Part shown: piece after piece, positions 55,665-64,000 of the stretch | How the letters are laid out: each line of letters begins with the position of its first letter | How positions within the stretch are numbered: position 1 is the first letter of the stretch | From: Holosporaceae bacterium 'Namur' | GTDB taxonomy: Bacteria; Pseudomonadota; Alphaproteobacteria; Rickettsiales; Midichloriaceae | DNA length: 64,000 nucleotides | Assembly: GCA_014116815.1 (NCBI GenBank) | Contig: JACGYV010000001.1 | Location: 124,001 to 188,000 of the forward strand | Direction of reading: 5' to 3' | Notes under the pieces: model-generated | Told to the model about the DNA's origin: nothing | Seen by the model: the letters and a program-made list of their open reading frames with translations, nothing else | Database searches by the model: none | Made by a program: the position numbers and the translations under genes

Positions 55665-56531
55665 TTATCTTAAATCAATTCCCCATATATTAGTGCATGC
55701 CAGGTTATATTCATTATTGCAGTCGTATACCAATAAGTTTCTGGCCTTGAACCTTACTATGTCATCAAATTGGTTTAACGTGTATGTTGAAGCGGATTTT
55801 TGATATCCTGAGAGTACAAATCCGTAATTTCCATCAAAATTTTCTATTTCATTAGGAGAAGCGGAATCCGGATTTTTGATAGCCAAGCTAGACGCACTAT
55901 TTCTATATGCACCAAACCCGTTAGCTCCTGCGCTGACTAAGGTATACGCCGCATCGGTAATTGTCGCTACGGATGGAGTTGAAATATATCTGAATGTATA
56001 AATTATATTACTTTTTTTCCCTCTAAAGCATATGTAAAAGGGACTGGAGTCACTATTTTGTGCATTATTAGCAGTTACGCAGGAAGAGTTAGTAATTTGG
56101 TTATTAACAAAAGATCTAATGGTGGTGTAAAGTATTTTATTATTCCACCCGTCCAGCATAAAATCGTTAGATAAACCAAGAGTCTTAAACGGCACGGCTC
56201 CGCCGTACGCCACCTCATAAGTTCCTGAAGTCTTCGTTAGAAGATTAGTTGCCGAGCATGTTTGCGGTACGCCTGAAGTAGAGGTAATTTGCTCAAAACC
56301 GTAAAGTGAATGTGATGAAGGGATAGCATTATCGGCAGGGCAGGGAAGCCTGCCGTTTAAGGATAAAAATTGAGTTAATGCTTTTTCTATAATATCTAAC
56401 CTTGCTAAAGTCGTATCGTATCTGTATTTCTCTATCTGGCTTAGGCTTAATGCTGCACCGCCGCCGATCAGAATACTTATTATAATTAATACGATTGAAA
56501 GTTCTATTAAAGTAAATCCTTTTTGTTTCAT
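55665..56531 (-). CDS. Large prepilin-like protein 1
   Basis: Type IV pilin/pseudopilin-like protein of 288 residues. The short leader MKQKG precedes FTLIELSIVLIIISILIGGG, so a prepilin peptidase would cut after Gly5 and methylate Phe. The rest is an unusually large secreted domain shared with the next two genes: NGRLPCPAD, a YGGAVPFKTLGLSND then MLDGWNNKILY block, CFRGK, GANGFGAYRN, and an end block DDIVRFKARN...DCN...CTNIWGI. The ATG at 56531 fits the leader; an in-frame TTG at 56543 overlaps the previous stop. Function unknown. Confidence 0.85.
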   Translation of the reverse strand: MKQKGFTLIELSIVLIIISILIGGGAALSLSQIEKYRYDTTLARLDIIEKALTQFLSLNGRLPCPADNAIPSSHSLYGFEQITSTSGVPQTCSATNLLTKTSGTYEVAYGGAVPFKTLGLSNDFMLDGWNNKILYTTIRSFVNNQITNSSCVTANNAQNSDSSPFYICFRGKKSNIIYTFRYISTPSVATITDAAYTLVSAGANGFGAYRNSASSLAIKNPDSASPNEIENFDGNYGFVLSGYQKSASTYTLNQFDDIVRFKARNLLVYDCNNEYNLACTNIWGIDLR

Positions 56532-56539
56532 ATTAAATA

Positions 56540-57502
56540 TCAACCTATGATTATTCCTTCATTTAACGTACAGGCATTGTTGCCGTATTTATTGCAATCC
56601 AGAAGAAGGTTATTTCTATTTTTAAACAACAGTATGTCATCAAAAATCGGAGTAGATATTTCTTTTTGTACATAATTTTGTGTTAAGCATGCTCCTGAGG
56701 AACTGCAATTAAGATTGAGTAATTCTTGAGAGTTAGAGCTTGGAGGATTCGGGTTCCTATCAGCATTTGAGCCATTCACTCCGCCGTTGTCCAAATCAAC
56801 GTCCGCATTTTTCAAAAATGCACCATACCCGTTCTCACCATGGCTGATTAAAATATATACGGGAGTATAATTTGCGTAATAACCTTCACCGAGAACTTGT
56901 ATGCCGGTGCTGCCGGTTCCGCTCGCTTGCCCTCTATAACAAAAATAAATATTATTTGAAACATTCGCCGCGCTTCCTCCGCCAGGGCATGAGTTATTAA
57001 TAGTAGTAGTACACGGCATTATACATGATGTATTAGTTTTAGAGCTATTAACAAATGGTTTCGTTACTATATAGCCGATTCGGTTCCCCCAGCCGTCAAA
57101 CATTACCTCATCAGGCAAACCTAGGGTTGTTACGGGAGCGGCGCCGTAATATTGAGTATTGCCGCCTATGCTGCCGGTAAAAATATTAGTAGTGGTTGAA
57201 TTACAGGATTGTGCAGTGCCTACTGCCCCGGCAGTCACCTGTTCTCTGCCGAAAGTAGAATTTAAAATTTTTTGAGCAGGACTAGCCGGGCATGGAAGTC
57301 TCCCGTTTAAAGCCACAAATACAGTTAAGGCATTTTCTATCAATTTTATGTTTTTAAGAGTAGCATCATATTTCTCTTTGTATGCTTGGATAGAAGATAA
57401 AGAAGTGCCCCCGGCAATTAATGCAGCTAAAATCAAGAGAACCAGAGAAAGCTCAATTAGAGAAAAACCTTTTATTTTATCAACTTTAACTTTTAAGCTC
57501 AT
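56540..57502 (-). CDS. Large prepilin-like protein 2
   Basis: Paralogue of its neighbours, 320 residues. The leader MSLKVKVDKIKG precedes FSLIELSLVLLILAALIAGG. The secreted domain repeats the family blocks: NGRLPCPASP, YYGAAPVTTLGLPDE, MFDGWGNRIGYIV, YFCYRGQASG, ISHGENGYGAFLKNAD and DDILLFKNRN...DCN...ACTLNEGI. Many cysteines (about eight) would form disulfides outside the cytoplasm. It overlaps or abuts both neighbours, so the three are one operon. Confidence 0.86.
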   Translation of the reverse strand: MSLKVKVDKIKGFSLIELSLVLLILAALIAGGTSLSSIQAYKEKYDATLKNIKLIENALTVFVALNGRLPCPASPAQKILNSTFGREQVTAGAVGTAQSCNSTTTNIFTGSIGGNTQYYGAAPVTTLGLPDEVMFDGWGNRIGYIVTKPFVNSSKTNTSCIMPCTTTINNSCPGGGSAANVSNNIYFCYRGQASGTGSTGIQVLGEGYYANYTPVYILISHGENGYGAFLKNADVDLDNGGVNGSNADRNPNPPSSNSQELLNLNCSSSGACLTQNYVQKEISTPIFDDILLFKNRNNLLLDCNKYGNNACTLNEGIIIG

Positions 57503-57515
57503 TTTTTAAAAATAA

Positions 57516-58466
57516 TTATTTTATATATATACCATGCTTATTAGTACAAGCATTGTTAAAGTAAGCATTGCATTCATTGACCATTTGGTTGCGGTCTTTA
57601 TAAACCACTATATCATCAAAATTACTTGAGGGTGGGCGACTGACAAATTGCGGGCTGTAGAATGTTTTACTGCATGAATCAGTGGTTGGGTTACACCCTA
57701 AGTTAACTTGCTCATCATCATTTGCAGCCGGTGGCATGGAGTTACGATTAATGTTCGATCCATCGGTACCGCTTCCTGAGTTGCGATCGGAATTTCTTAA
57801 GTAAGCCCCATAGCCGTTAGCGCCGTAACTTATTATAACATAAACTGCATCATTGCTTATAACGCTGCCGCCGGCTCCGGTAAGTATTTGTATATCGGGA
57901 GTAGAGAGATTTGCTGATCCTGAAGCTTGCCCTTTAAAACAAAAGTAAGCAAAATTGCTATGGTTATCTTGTGCGGAATCCCCTGCCGTATTTGTGCATG
58001 CAGAGCTACTGGTTTGGTTATTAATAAATGTTCTTTGTACCGCATAACCGAACCTATTGCCCCAACCGTCAATCATGTACTCACTAGGGATTCCTATGCT
58101 ATTAGTCGGTATTGTTCCATAGTATAATGTATCTCCGCCTAAGTTCATGCTACCTAAATCATTCCCGGAATTCGGGTTACATATCAAAGGATCCGTAAAA
58201 TTCATATTTACAACTCCATATAGAGTTGAGCCAATGACTTCCGATGGATTAGCGGGGCATGGGAGATTGCCGTTTTGTGCTAAATTTAAAAGTAAAGCAT
58301 CTTCAATAATTTTTATTCTTCTTAGGGTCTCGGTTCGTGCGGTATTGTCTAAATTAAATTGCTTGTAAGAAAGGTAGCCGATCGCTATAATACCTGTGAT
58401 TACCATAGTAATTGATAGTTCAAGTAAAGTAAAACCTCGAATGTTGAATTTCTTTTTTATTGGCAT
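57516..58466 (-). CDS. Large prepilin-like protein 3
   Basis: First gene of the triplet, 316 residues. The leader MPIKKKFNIRG precedes FTLLELSITMVITGIIAIGY, which has the conserved Glu5 of mature pilins. Domain blocks are NGNLPCPANP, YYGTIPTNSIGIPSE, MIDGWGNRFGYAV, YFCFKGQASG, ISYGANGYGAYLRNSD and DDIVVYKDRN...ECN...ACTNKHGI. It is divergent from the prepilin peptidase gene with a 105-base AT-rich gap holding both promoters. Confidence 0.86.
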   Translation of the reverse strand: MPIKKKFNIRGFTLLELSITMVITGIIAIGYLSYKQFNLDNTARTETLRRIKIIEDALLLNLAQNGNLPCPANPSEVIGSTLYGVVNMNFTDPLICNPNSGNDLGSMNLGGDTLYYGTIPTNSIGIPSEYMIDGWGNRFGYAVQRTFINNQTSSSACTNTAGDSAQDNHSNFAYFCFKGQASGSANLSTPDIQILTGAGGSVISNDAVYVIISYGANGYGAYLRNSDRNSGSGTDGSNINRNSMPPAANDDEQVNLGCNPTTDSCSKTFYSPQFVSRPPSSNFDDIVVYKDRNQMVNECNAYFNNACTNKHGIYIK

Positions 58467-58571
58467 AATTTGTTTTTTTATTTAAGCTTAAGTATGATCA
58501 GTATTATATTTATATAATGATATATATATTAACATTATGTAAATAAAAATAATTTTGGGGTTGAGTTATAA

Positions 58572-59309
58572 ATGTTATTTTTGATAGCCGCATTAGGGTT
58601 AATCTTTGGTAGCTTTGCAGGTGCTGCAAGCTATAGGTTGGTAACACAAGAGAGCTTGCTTACAGGGTCAAAATGCCCGAAATGTGATCATGCGTTAAAA
58701 GCTTTTGACCTTATCCCGGTATTTTCTTATGTATTTCAAAAAGGTAAGTGCAGGTACTGCGCTCAGTCTATCGCATTGAGATATCCACTAATAGAATTAT
58801 TAACCGCTTTTTCTTTTTGTATAGTCGGATACAATATTGAAGGGCATATTAATCAAGTTTTGTTATGCCTTACGGCAGCAGCTTTAATAATAATGATCGT
58901 TACCGATTTTGAATATTATATAATACCTGATATAATTCAATTTATACTTGCAATTTTAGGTATTTTTTATGCCTTTTTTAACAATTACCCTCTCATGGAG
59001 CTTTTATTTACTCCTTTATTCTGCTATATTATCGGGATTGTACTACAAAAAGGCTTTAAGCTTTTTATGAAAAAAGATGGGTTAGGCACGGGTGATGTAA
59101 AATTTTTTGCTGTTGCAGGAATTTTTTTGAAAATTGAGATGCTTGCTGGATTTTTTTTTATAAGTGGTATAATAGGTATATTTACTGCGCTGATTTGGAG
59201 GTTGTTAAGCAAAGGTGAAGAGTTCCCGTTTGGGCCCGCGTTGGCTGTTTCTCTTTATTTATGCTTGGTTTTTCCGAAGATAGTTGATATTGCAAACTTT
59301 ATGATTTGA
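58572..59309 (+). CDS. Prepilin peptidase (A24 family, PilD-like)
   Basis: Inner-membrane aspartic protease that cleaves and methylates type IV prepilins. The 245 residues have the N-terminal GLIFGSFAGAASYRL, the cytoplasmic CPKC...CRYC cysteine pairs, LRYPLIELLTA, the first catalytic Asp in VTDFEYYIIPD and the second in GLGTGDVKFFAVAG. About seven membrane helices are visible. It lies divergent from three prepilin-like genes, its likely substrates. No pilus ATPase or secretin is in the window. Confidence 0.94.
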   Translation: MLFLIAALGLIFGSFAGAASYRLVTQESLLTGSKCPKCDHALKAFDLIPVFSYVFQKGKCRYCAQSIALRYPLIELLTAFSFCIVGYNIEGHINQVLLCLTAAALIIMIVTDFEYYIIPDIIQFILAILGIFYAFFNNYPLMELLFTPLFCYIIGIVLQKGFKLFMKKDGLGTGDVKFFAVAGIFLKIEMLAGFFFISGIIGIFTALIWRLLSKGEEFPFGPALAVSLYLCLVFPKIVDIANFMI

Positions 59310-59316
59310 AAAAAAC

Positions 59317-60759
59317 GTGAGCCATTTTATAAAGAAAATTACCACCGGGGGAAATAAATTTAGCGGCATATTCCTTGCGGCACTAAAGGTAGCATTAGCC
59401 ATTGCGCTTTTCCCGATCGCCCTAATAACATTTCATTATGTTACTTCAGAAGAAAGTTGGGTTTATTATATTGTTATTTGTTTAATTATAATTTGCTCTG
59501 CAATGTATATTATTCTCCCCTTCATGTCTGATTATTCCAAGCTTGCAGGTTATGTAAAGCATTTAAGTTTCGACCGAATTGTTAAACCTCCGAAACTGGA
59601 GTCTTCCATTGCGGTTATAGAGTTATCCGAGTCTCTTGATTTATTAAAGAAATCTTGGGAGAAGAAGCAAAGAGAAGTACTGGAAAAAATTGCTGAGATA
59701 AAGTTATTATTTAGCTCTATCCCTGAGGTCATGTTTATTATAAATGAAAGCTTAATTATTTCTAAAGTAAACAATGCAGCTGAGCAGGTGTTCGGAAGTA
59801 ATTTAATCGGAATGAGTTTAAGAGAGATAACTGATAATAAAATTCTGCTCGGTGCGGTAAGATGGGTGCTGCATGATCAAGTAAGCAAGAGAGTGGAGCT
59901 TTATTTAGGGGCACCGATCGAAAGAGATTACCAGGTATTAATCGAGGTATATGATTCTAAAGAAAACGGCGAGAAAAACTTGATCATTATGATGCATGAC
60001 GTATCGGAGCTAAAGCGCACTGAAAAAATGCTTGCGGATTTTATTGCCAATGCAAGCCATGAAGTTAGAACTCCGCTTACCGGAATAATAGGCATCATTG
60101 AAACCTTGGATATTGACGGATGGGATGATAAAGAAGCGAGGAAGCTTTTTATCCCTATGATAAGAGAACAGGCTTATTGCATGAAGAATCTGATCGATGA
60201 TCTTCTCTCTCTTTCAAGTATTGAAAGGAGGCTTAACACACCGCCTACGGAGATAGTAGATATTGCTCAGGTAGTGGATTTGGTAGTTAAGCAACTGGAA
60301 TGGGAAGCTATGCAATCCAAAATAGCGGTGATAAGAAATATAGATGAACATCTTCCTAGCATTTTAGGAGATTTTAATGAATTATCCCAAGTAGTATTTA
60401 ATCTTTTAGCTAATGCTCTTAAATACAGCGGTCATGATAAAGAAATTAAAATTGATATCGGAGTAACTGACGTAGTTCCAAGAAACGGAGTTTTTACTCA
60501 GGAAAATAGTAAAGCTATATTCATCTCAATAGCGGATCAGGGTAACGGTATAGCCGGCGAGCACCTGCCAAGGCTGACTGAAAGGTTTTATAGAATAGAG
60601 CCGTCAAGATCTAAGAAGTTAGGCGGTACCGGCCTCGGCCTTGCTATAGTTAAGCAAATTCTTTTGCGGCATAGAGGGTTTTTAAACATTGAAAGCACTG
60701 TTGGTAAGGGCAGCATATTTACCGTATATTTACCTATTTTAAGTGATAGATATGAATAG
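59317..60759 (+). CDS. Membrane sensor histidine kinase with PAS domain (PhoR-like)
   Basis: A 480-residue two-component kinase. Two N-terminal membrane helices (about residues 20-72) lead to a short coil and a PAS domain (IPEVMFIINESLIISKVNNA). The phospho-acceptor motif is NASHEVRTPLTGIIGI. The ATPase has the N box FNLLANALKYSG, G1 DQGNGIAG, the F box RFYRIE and G2 GGTGLGLAIVK. The start is a GTG, 7 bases after the peptidase stop. No response regulator is adjacent, so the partner is unknown. PhoR likeness rests on layout only. Confidence 0.88.
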   Translation: MSHFIKKITTGGNKFSGIFLAALKVALAIALFPIALITFHYVTSEESWVYYIVICLIIICSAMYIILPFMSDYSKLAGYVKHLSFDRIVKPPKLESSIAVIELSESLDLLKKSWEKKQREVLEKIAEIKLLFSSIPEVMFIINESLIISKVNNAAEQVFGSNLIGMSLREITDNKILLGAVRWVLHDQVSKRVELYLGAPIERDYQVLIEVYDSKENGEKNLIIMMHDVSELKRTEKMLADFIANASHEVRTPLTGIIGIIETLDIDGWDDKEARKLFIPMIREQAYCMKNLIDDLLSLSSIERRLNTPPTEIVDIAQVVDLVVKQLEWEAMQSKIAVIRNIDEHLPSILGDFNELSQVVFNLLANALKYSGHDKEIKIDIGVTDVVPRNGVFTQENSKAIFISIADQGNGIAGEHLPRLTERFYRIEPSRSKKLGGTGLGLAIVKQILLRHRGFLNIESTVGKGSIFTVYLPILSDRYE

Positions 60760-62185
60760 AGGATTTTCTGGTTTTTTACTAAGAGATGATCTTCTGATTG
60801 CCTTACTTTTTTTTATTACTTATATGCTGTTTGCTCCCTCCCTGTTTACTGACCCGGATGTCGCGTGGCATATAAAGGCAGGCGATTTAATTATGAGAAA
60901 TTCCTCTGTTCCCGGGTATGACAATTGGAGTTTTGCTTCCTTTTCCCAAAAATGGTATAATGTTTCATGGGCATGGGATTCCTGCATTAGCCTGATTCAT
61001 GCAAGATTAGGTTTAAATAAGCTCTATACCCTAAATTGCTTAATTCATGCTTTGCTATTAGTTTTTATTTACCATTCGTTGAAATTATGGGTTAAAGAAG
61101 CTAAAGAAACCCGATTGGTTGTTGCCAGTTTGTCGGGTATTATACTATGGGACTTCGTATTCCTAAGGCCTCAGATCATCGCATGTTACCTTCTTCTCGC
61201 GCTTAATACTTTACTTAAATTGTATAAAGATAGATTAAAGCAGAAATTCCTTGCGTATATTCCGTTACTTTTAGCGTTGTGGGCTAATATTCACGGAAGT
61301 TTTCTAGTGGGATTGGGTATAATTTTTGTTCATCTGCTTGATGCCTTATATTTTAAACAATATAGCAGAGGAAAGCATCTTGCTGTAACCTTAATTGCTT
61401 CAATTATTGCGGTTGCCTTAAACCCTTACGGTATTAACATTTATTATGCGGTTTTAAGAACTTTAAACAGTGAAGTTTCCAAACACATTGCTGAATGGGG
61501 GCAGTTTAATTTCGGGGCAATGTATGGTACGAGTTTAGTCGTATCTTTATATATACTTATGGATTTATTACCCCGGCCTAAGTCGGAAGTTAGAGCTGTT
61601 GATAAAGTAGTTGCTTTCGGTTCCGTTTTCGCTTCACTGCTTTCTATCAGATATTTTGCTATATTAGCAGTTTTAGCTGCTCCTTATATGGCATGCAGAA
61701 TCAAAGATTACATTGAACAGGAAAAAATAAAGAAAATTACTGTTTTGGAAAAACTCCGCAAGGTTGTCATAAGCTTAGCAATTTTATTTGCGGTTTATAT
61801 TACAATATTTCAAGATAAAGCAGTAATTAGAAACCAAGCATCCATTCCTATGGAAGAGATAGAATATATAAAACGAAATTATCTGAATTATAAAATATTC
61901 AATAATTATAATATAGGGGGTTATATTGTTTATTACGGAGAAGGGAAGTTCAAACATTTTATTGACGGCAGAGCAGGCACTGTATTTAGTGAAGAAGTGA
62001 TAACGGATTATCTGAAATTTAAAAGTTTAACTCCTGGTTGGCAGGAAATTTTTAATAAATACTCCATAGATGGGGCGATTATCTCGCATAGCGAGCTTAA
62101 ATATTTAGAGATTTATAACTTTTTTGGAAATTGGAAAGCAGCGTATAGCGGTAAATATGGTAAAGTATTTATTAAAATCAGATAA
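60752..62185 (+). CDS. Polytopic membrane protein, possible GT-C type glycosyltransferase
   Basis: About 477 residues with ten or so membrane helices. The N-terminus has FTDPDVAWHIKAGDLIMRNS and SVPGYDNWSFASF after the first helix. An acidic D-x-D/WH loop in that place is typical of GT-C fold membrane glycosyltransferases, so that is my best guess. A soluble C-terminal domain ends it. The ATG at 60752 overlaps the kinase stop by 8 bases, so the two are co-translated. Donor and acceptor cannot be inferred. Confidence 0.75.
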   Translation: MNRGFSGFLLRDDLLIALLFFITYMLFAPSLFTDPDVAWHIKAGDLIMRNSSVPGYDNWSFASFSQKWYNVSWAWDSCISLIHARLGLNKLYTLNCLIHALLLVFIYHSLKLWVKEAKETRLVVASLSGIILWDFVFLRPQIIACYLLLALNTLLKLYKDRLKQKFLAYIPLLLALWANIHGSFLVGLGIIFVHLLDALYFKQYSRGKHLAVTLIASIIAVALNPYGINIYYAVLRTLNSEVSKHIAEWGQFNFGAMYGTSLVVSLYILMDLLPRPKSEVRAVDKVVAFGSVFASLLSIRYFAILAVLAAPYMACRIKDYIEQEKIKKITVLEKLRKVVISLAILFAVYITIFQDKAVIRNQASIPMEEIEYIKRNYLNYKIFNNYNIGGYIVYYGEGKFKHFIDGRAGTVFSEEVITDYLKFKSLTPGWQEIFNKYSIDGAIISHSELKYLEIYNFFGNWKAAYSGKYGKVFIKIR

Positions 62186-62211
62186 CTTAGATGCTTGCTT
62201 AGCTATAGTTC

Positions 62212-62239
62212 TTGTCAGAGTTCATACCTTTGATATTAT
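62212..62239 (+). promoter_or_regulatory. Possible sigma-70 promoter of prs
   Basis: TTGTCA, a 16-base spacer and TATTAT, 27 bases before the prs ATG, in the 81-base gap after the membrane protein gene. Confidence 0.42.
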
Positions 62240-62266
62240 ATAAAAAACGGGTAATAAATTGATTCT

Positions 62267-63199
62267 ATGAAATTAGTCGCGGGAAATAGCAATTTAGCAC
62301 TGGCAGAATCTATTGCTGAAATTTTAAATACCGGCTTAATCCCGGCAAGTGTCCGATATTTTGAAGATCATGAAATATTCGTCGAGCTTGAAGAGAGTAT
62401 AAGAGGTGAAGATGTTTATATTATACAATCTACCTCGTACCCGGCAAATGATCATATCATGGAGCTTATGATAATCATTGATGCGTTGAGGCGATCTTCA
62501 GCTAGGCGGATAACTGCGGTTATTCCGTATTACGGTTATTCAAGGCAAGATAGAATGACTTCAGGAAGAACGGCGATATCCGCAAAAGTTGTAGCTGAGA
62601 TGATCTCGAAAATAGGTGCCGATCGGGTGCTTACTTTGGATCTTCACTCCGTTCAAATTCAGGGGTTTTTTGATATTCCGCTTGATAATATGTTTACAGC
62701 TCCTGTGTTTATTAAAGATATTAGGGAGCGATATGATGTAAAGCAATTGGCAATTGTATCTCCGGATGTGGGTGGTGTAGTTAGGGCAAGAGTTATAGCT
62801 AAAAGGTTAGAGGTGCCGTTGGCAATAATCGACAAAAGACGAGAAAGCGCAGGAGTTTCCGAAGTTATGAACATAATAGGAGATGTTGATAAAAAAGATT
62901 GCATTATAATTGATGATATAGTAGATTCTGCGGGTACTTTATGTAATGCTGCAAAGGCACTGGTTAAAAGTGGCGCAAATAGCGTTGCAGCGTATGTAAC
63001 CCACGGGGTATTATCTTCGTCAGCTGTTGAGAGAATAGATGGATCAGTGTTATCAACTTTGGTTATCACCGACAGTATATATGACAAAGAAAAATTAAGT
63101 AGATGCAAAAAAATAAAAGTTGTATCTATTGCTCCGTTGATGGCAGAGGCAATAAAAAGAATTGCTAATGAAAAATCTGTCTCGGGTTTGTTTATTTAA
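62267..63199 (+). CDS. prs: Ribose-phosphate pyrophosphokinase (PRPP synthetase)
   Basis: Makes PRPP from ribose 5-phosphate and ATP for nucleotide, NAD and histidine synthesis. The 310 residues contain [40 protein letters not shown], the catalytic DKRR, and the PRPP-binding loop [19 protein letters not shown]. rplY follows closely, a common alphaproteobacterial pair. Confidence 0.96.
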   Translation: MKLVAGNSNLALAESIAEILNTGLIPASVRYFEDHEIFVELEESIRGEDVYIIQSTSYPANDHIMELMIIIDALRRSSARRITAVIPYYGYSRQDRMTSGRTAISAKVVAEMISKIGADRVLTLDLHSVQIQGFFDIPLDNMFTAPVFIKDIRERYDVKQLAIVSPDVGGVVRARVIAKRLEVPLAIIDKRRESAGVSEVMNIIGDVDKKDCIIIDDIVDSAGTLCNAAKALVKSGANSVAAYVTHGVLSSSAVERIDGSVLSTLVITDSIYDKEKLSRCKKIKVVSIAPLMAEAIKRIANEKSVSGLFI

Positions 63200-63223
63200 T
63201 TTTTGAAAAGAGGACTGAGGTAT

Positions 63224-63829
63224 ATGGCCGAATCAATTAAAATGAAAGCTGAACTGAAAGAGAAGAACGGAAAAGGTACAGCAAGGGCTTTAAGAAGAGA
63301 AGGAAGAATCCCGGCTATTATTTACGGCGGTAGCCATAAGGAAGTGATGATATCGCTTGCTCAAAATGAATTCATTAAAGAATATAATAAGGGGAATATC
63401 CAAGCAAAGTTATTCGAAATTGAATTAGCGAATGAAACGATTACTGCTATTCCTAAAATAGTTCAGGTTCACCCTGTAACTGATTTTCCTCTTCATGCTG
63501 ACTTTCAGGAAGTAAGCAAAGATACAACTGTTAAAGTTTCCGTGCATGTTAAAGTAATTAACGAAGAGAAATCTCCCGGCGTTAAAAGGGGTGGTGTTCT
63601 TAACGTTGCAACCAGATCTTTCCTTGTGTATTGTCACCCGACCAATATTCCGGAGCACATTGTAGTTGATGTTATTAATTTGGAAATCGGTAAGAATATT
63701 CATATAAACGATTTAGAATTACCGCAGGGAGTTGTTCCGCTTGATCAGAGTAATTTTGTTGTTGTTTCCGTTTCCGGACGTACCGAGGCCACAGAAGAAA
63801 CGGCTGCTACCGAAGCACCGACTGCATAA
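63224..63829 (+). CDS. rplY: Ribosomal protein L25/Ctc (general stress form)
   Basis: 5S rRNA binding protein of the large subunit, long form with the C-terminal Ctc beta domain. It reads KNGKGTARALRREGRIPAII YGG-like near the N-terminus (YGGSHKEV follows), then VHPVTDFPLHADFQEV and GVLNVATRSFLVYCHPTNIP. The Thr/Ala/Glu-rich tail is typical. I use the ATG at 63224 (201 residues, MAESIKMKAELKEKNG) with GAGGA and GAGG upstream; an in-frame TTG at 63203 would add seven residues. Confidence 0.94.
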   Translation: MAESIKMKAELKEKNGKGTARALRREGRIPAIIYGGSHKEVMISLAQNEFIKEYNKGNIQAKLFEIELANETITAIPKIVQVHPVTDFPLHADFQEVSKDTTVKVSVHVKVINEEKSPGVKRGGVLNVATRSFLVYCHPTNIPEHIVVDVINLEIGKNIHINDLELPQGVVPLDQSNFVVVSVSGRTEATEETAATEAPTA

Positions 63830-63850
63830 ATATACTTATAGAGTGATTTT

Positions 63851-64000
63851 ATGAAACCTGTGCATATAATAGGTGCAGGACTAGCGGGTAGTGAAGCGGC
63901 TTGGCAATTATCCAAATTCGGTATTCCGGTTGTTTTGCATGAGATGCGAGGGGTAAAATCCACCCCTGCTCACTCGTCTGATAAGTTCGCAGAGCTTGTT
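63851..64000 (+). CDS. trmFO: TrmFO, folate-dependent tRNA (uracil-5) methyltransferase, 5' end only
   Basis: The first 50 codons, cut by the right edge. The protein reads [20 protein letters not shown], then [14 protein letters not shown] and THxDxFAELV-like ([11 protein letters not shown]). The FAD loop [10 protein letters not shown] and HEMR are diagnostic of TrmFO, which makes ribothymidine 54 in tRNA using methylenetetrahydrofolate. GAGTGA lies 6 bases before the ATG. In many alphaproteobacteria pth follows rplY; here trmFO does. Confidence 0.9.
   Translation, partial: MKPVHIIGAGLAGSEAAWQLSKFGIPVVLHEMRGVKSTPAHSSDKFAELV

Noticed and set aside
62659..63108. Minus-strand 149-residue open frame
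   Set aside because: Antisense of prs; Ser/Thr/Leu-rich composition typical of a shadow frame.

Overview
This 64 kb window looks like the chromosome of an alphaproteobacterium of the order Rickettsiales. The bases are AT-rich (roughly two thirds A+T by eye). Gene types and neighbourhoods are alphaproteobacterial: mnmE-mnmG-rsmG, gapR, a DUF6468-like gene after fliM, a DUF6898-like gene beside lpxC, an alphaproteobacterial type uracil-DNA glycosylase, and prs-rplY. Flagellar genes (fliL, fliM, motE), LPS genes (lpxC, lptE, lptM) and glutamine synthetase together fit a Midichloriaceae-like lineage better than Rickettsia or Anaplasmataceae. That placement is inference from gene content, not from a tree.

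Layout. 1-8.7 kb (minus strand): mfd, a lytic transglycosylase, mnmE, mnmG and the start of rsmG, with two identical 16-bp parS-like sites on either side of mnmG. 8.8-16.3 kb (plus): glnA, an unrecognised helical protein, gatB with a clear terminator, a DUF6765-like protein and comEC. 16.3-18.9 kb (minus): gapR, an AI-2E/PerM family membrane protein, ruvC and yebC. 19-22.5 kb (plus): nuoC, ubiA and an ABC-F ATPase. 22.5-24.7 kb: a degraded stretch with a dispersed repeat, the 3' remnant of an AEC transporter and a bidirectional terminator, then lptM and argH on the minus strand. 24.7-33 kb: tlpA-like, dut, lptE, pepF, a flagellar cluster (fliL-fliM-DUF6468-motE) and recN.

33-48 kb is mostly minus strand: a GNAT, der, ahpD, then ndh (plus), an ABC exporter, a pyruvate dehydrogenase E1 operon with a flavodoxin gene between its two subunits, cca, rnd, ftsK, ribF and a uracil-DNA glycosylase. 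48-51.7 kb (plus): rpmH-rnpA-yidD-yidC, then mnmA. 51.8-53.8 kb: a single-gene fusion of an MNT nucleotidyltransferase with a HEPN domain (MntA-HepT type toxin-antitoxin), a second copy of the dispersed repeat, a YdcF protein and tRNA-Asp and tRNA-Val. 53.8-64 kb: lpxC, def, three tandem large prepilin-like genes facing away from a prepilin peptidase, a sensor kinase overlapping a polytopic membrane protein, prs, rplY and the start of trmFO.

Most of the window is housekeeping. The parts most worth a second look are the fused MNT-HEPN protein, which has both catalytic motifs and a possible internal start; the paired parS-like sites, one of them inside the rsmG reading frame; the dispersed inverted-repeat element beside a decayed transporter; the 300-residue pseudopilin triplet; and the 40-residue lptM gene.
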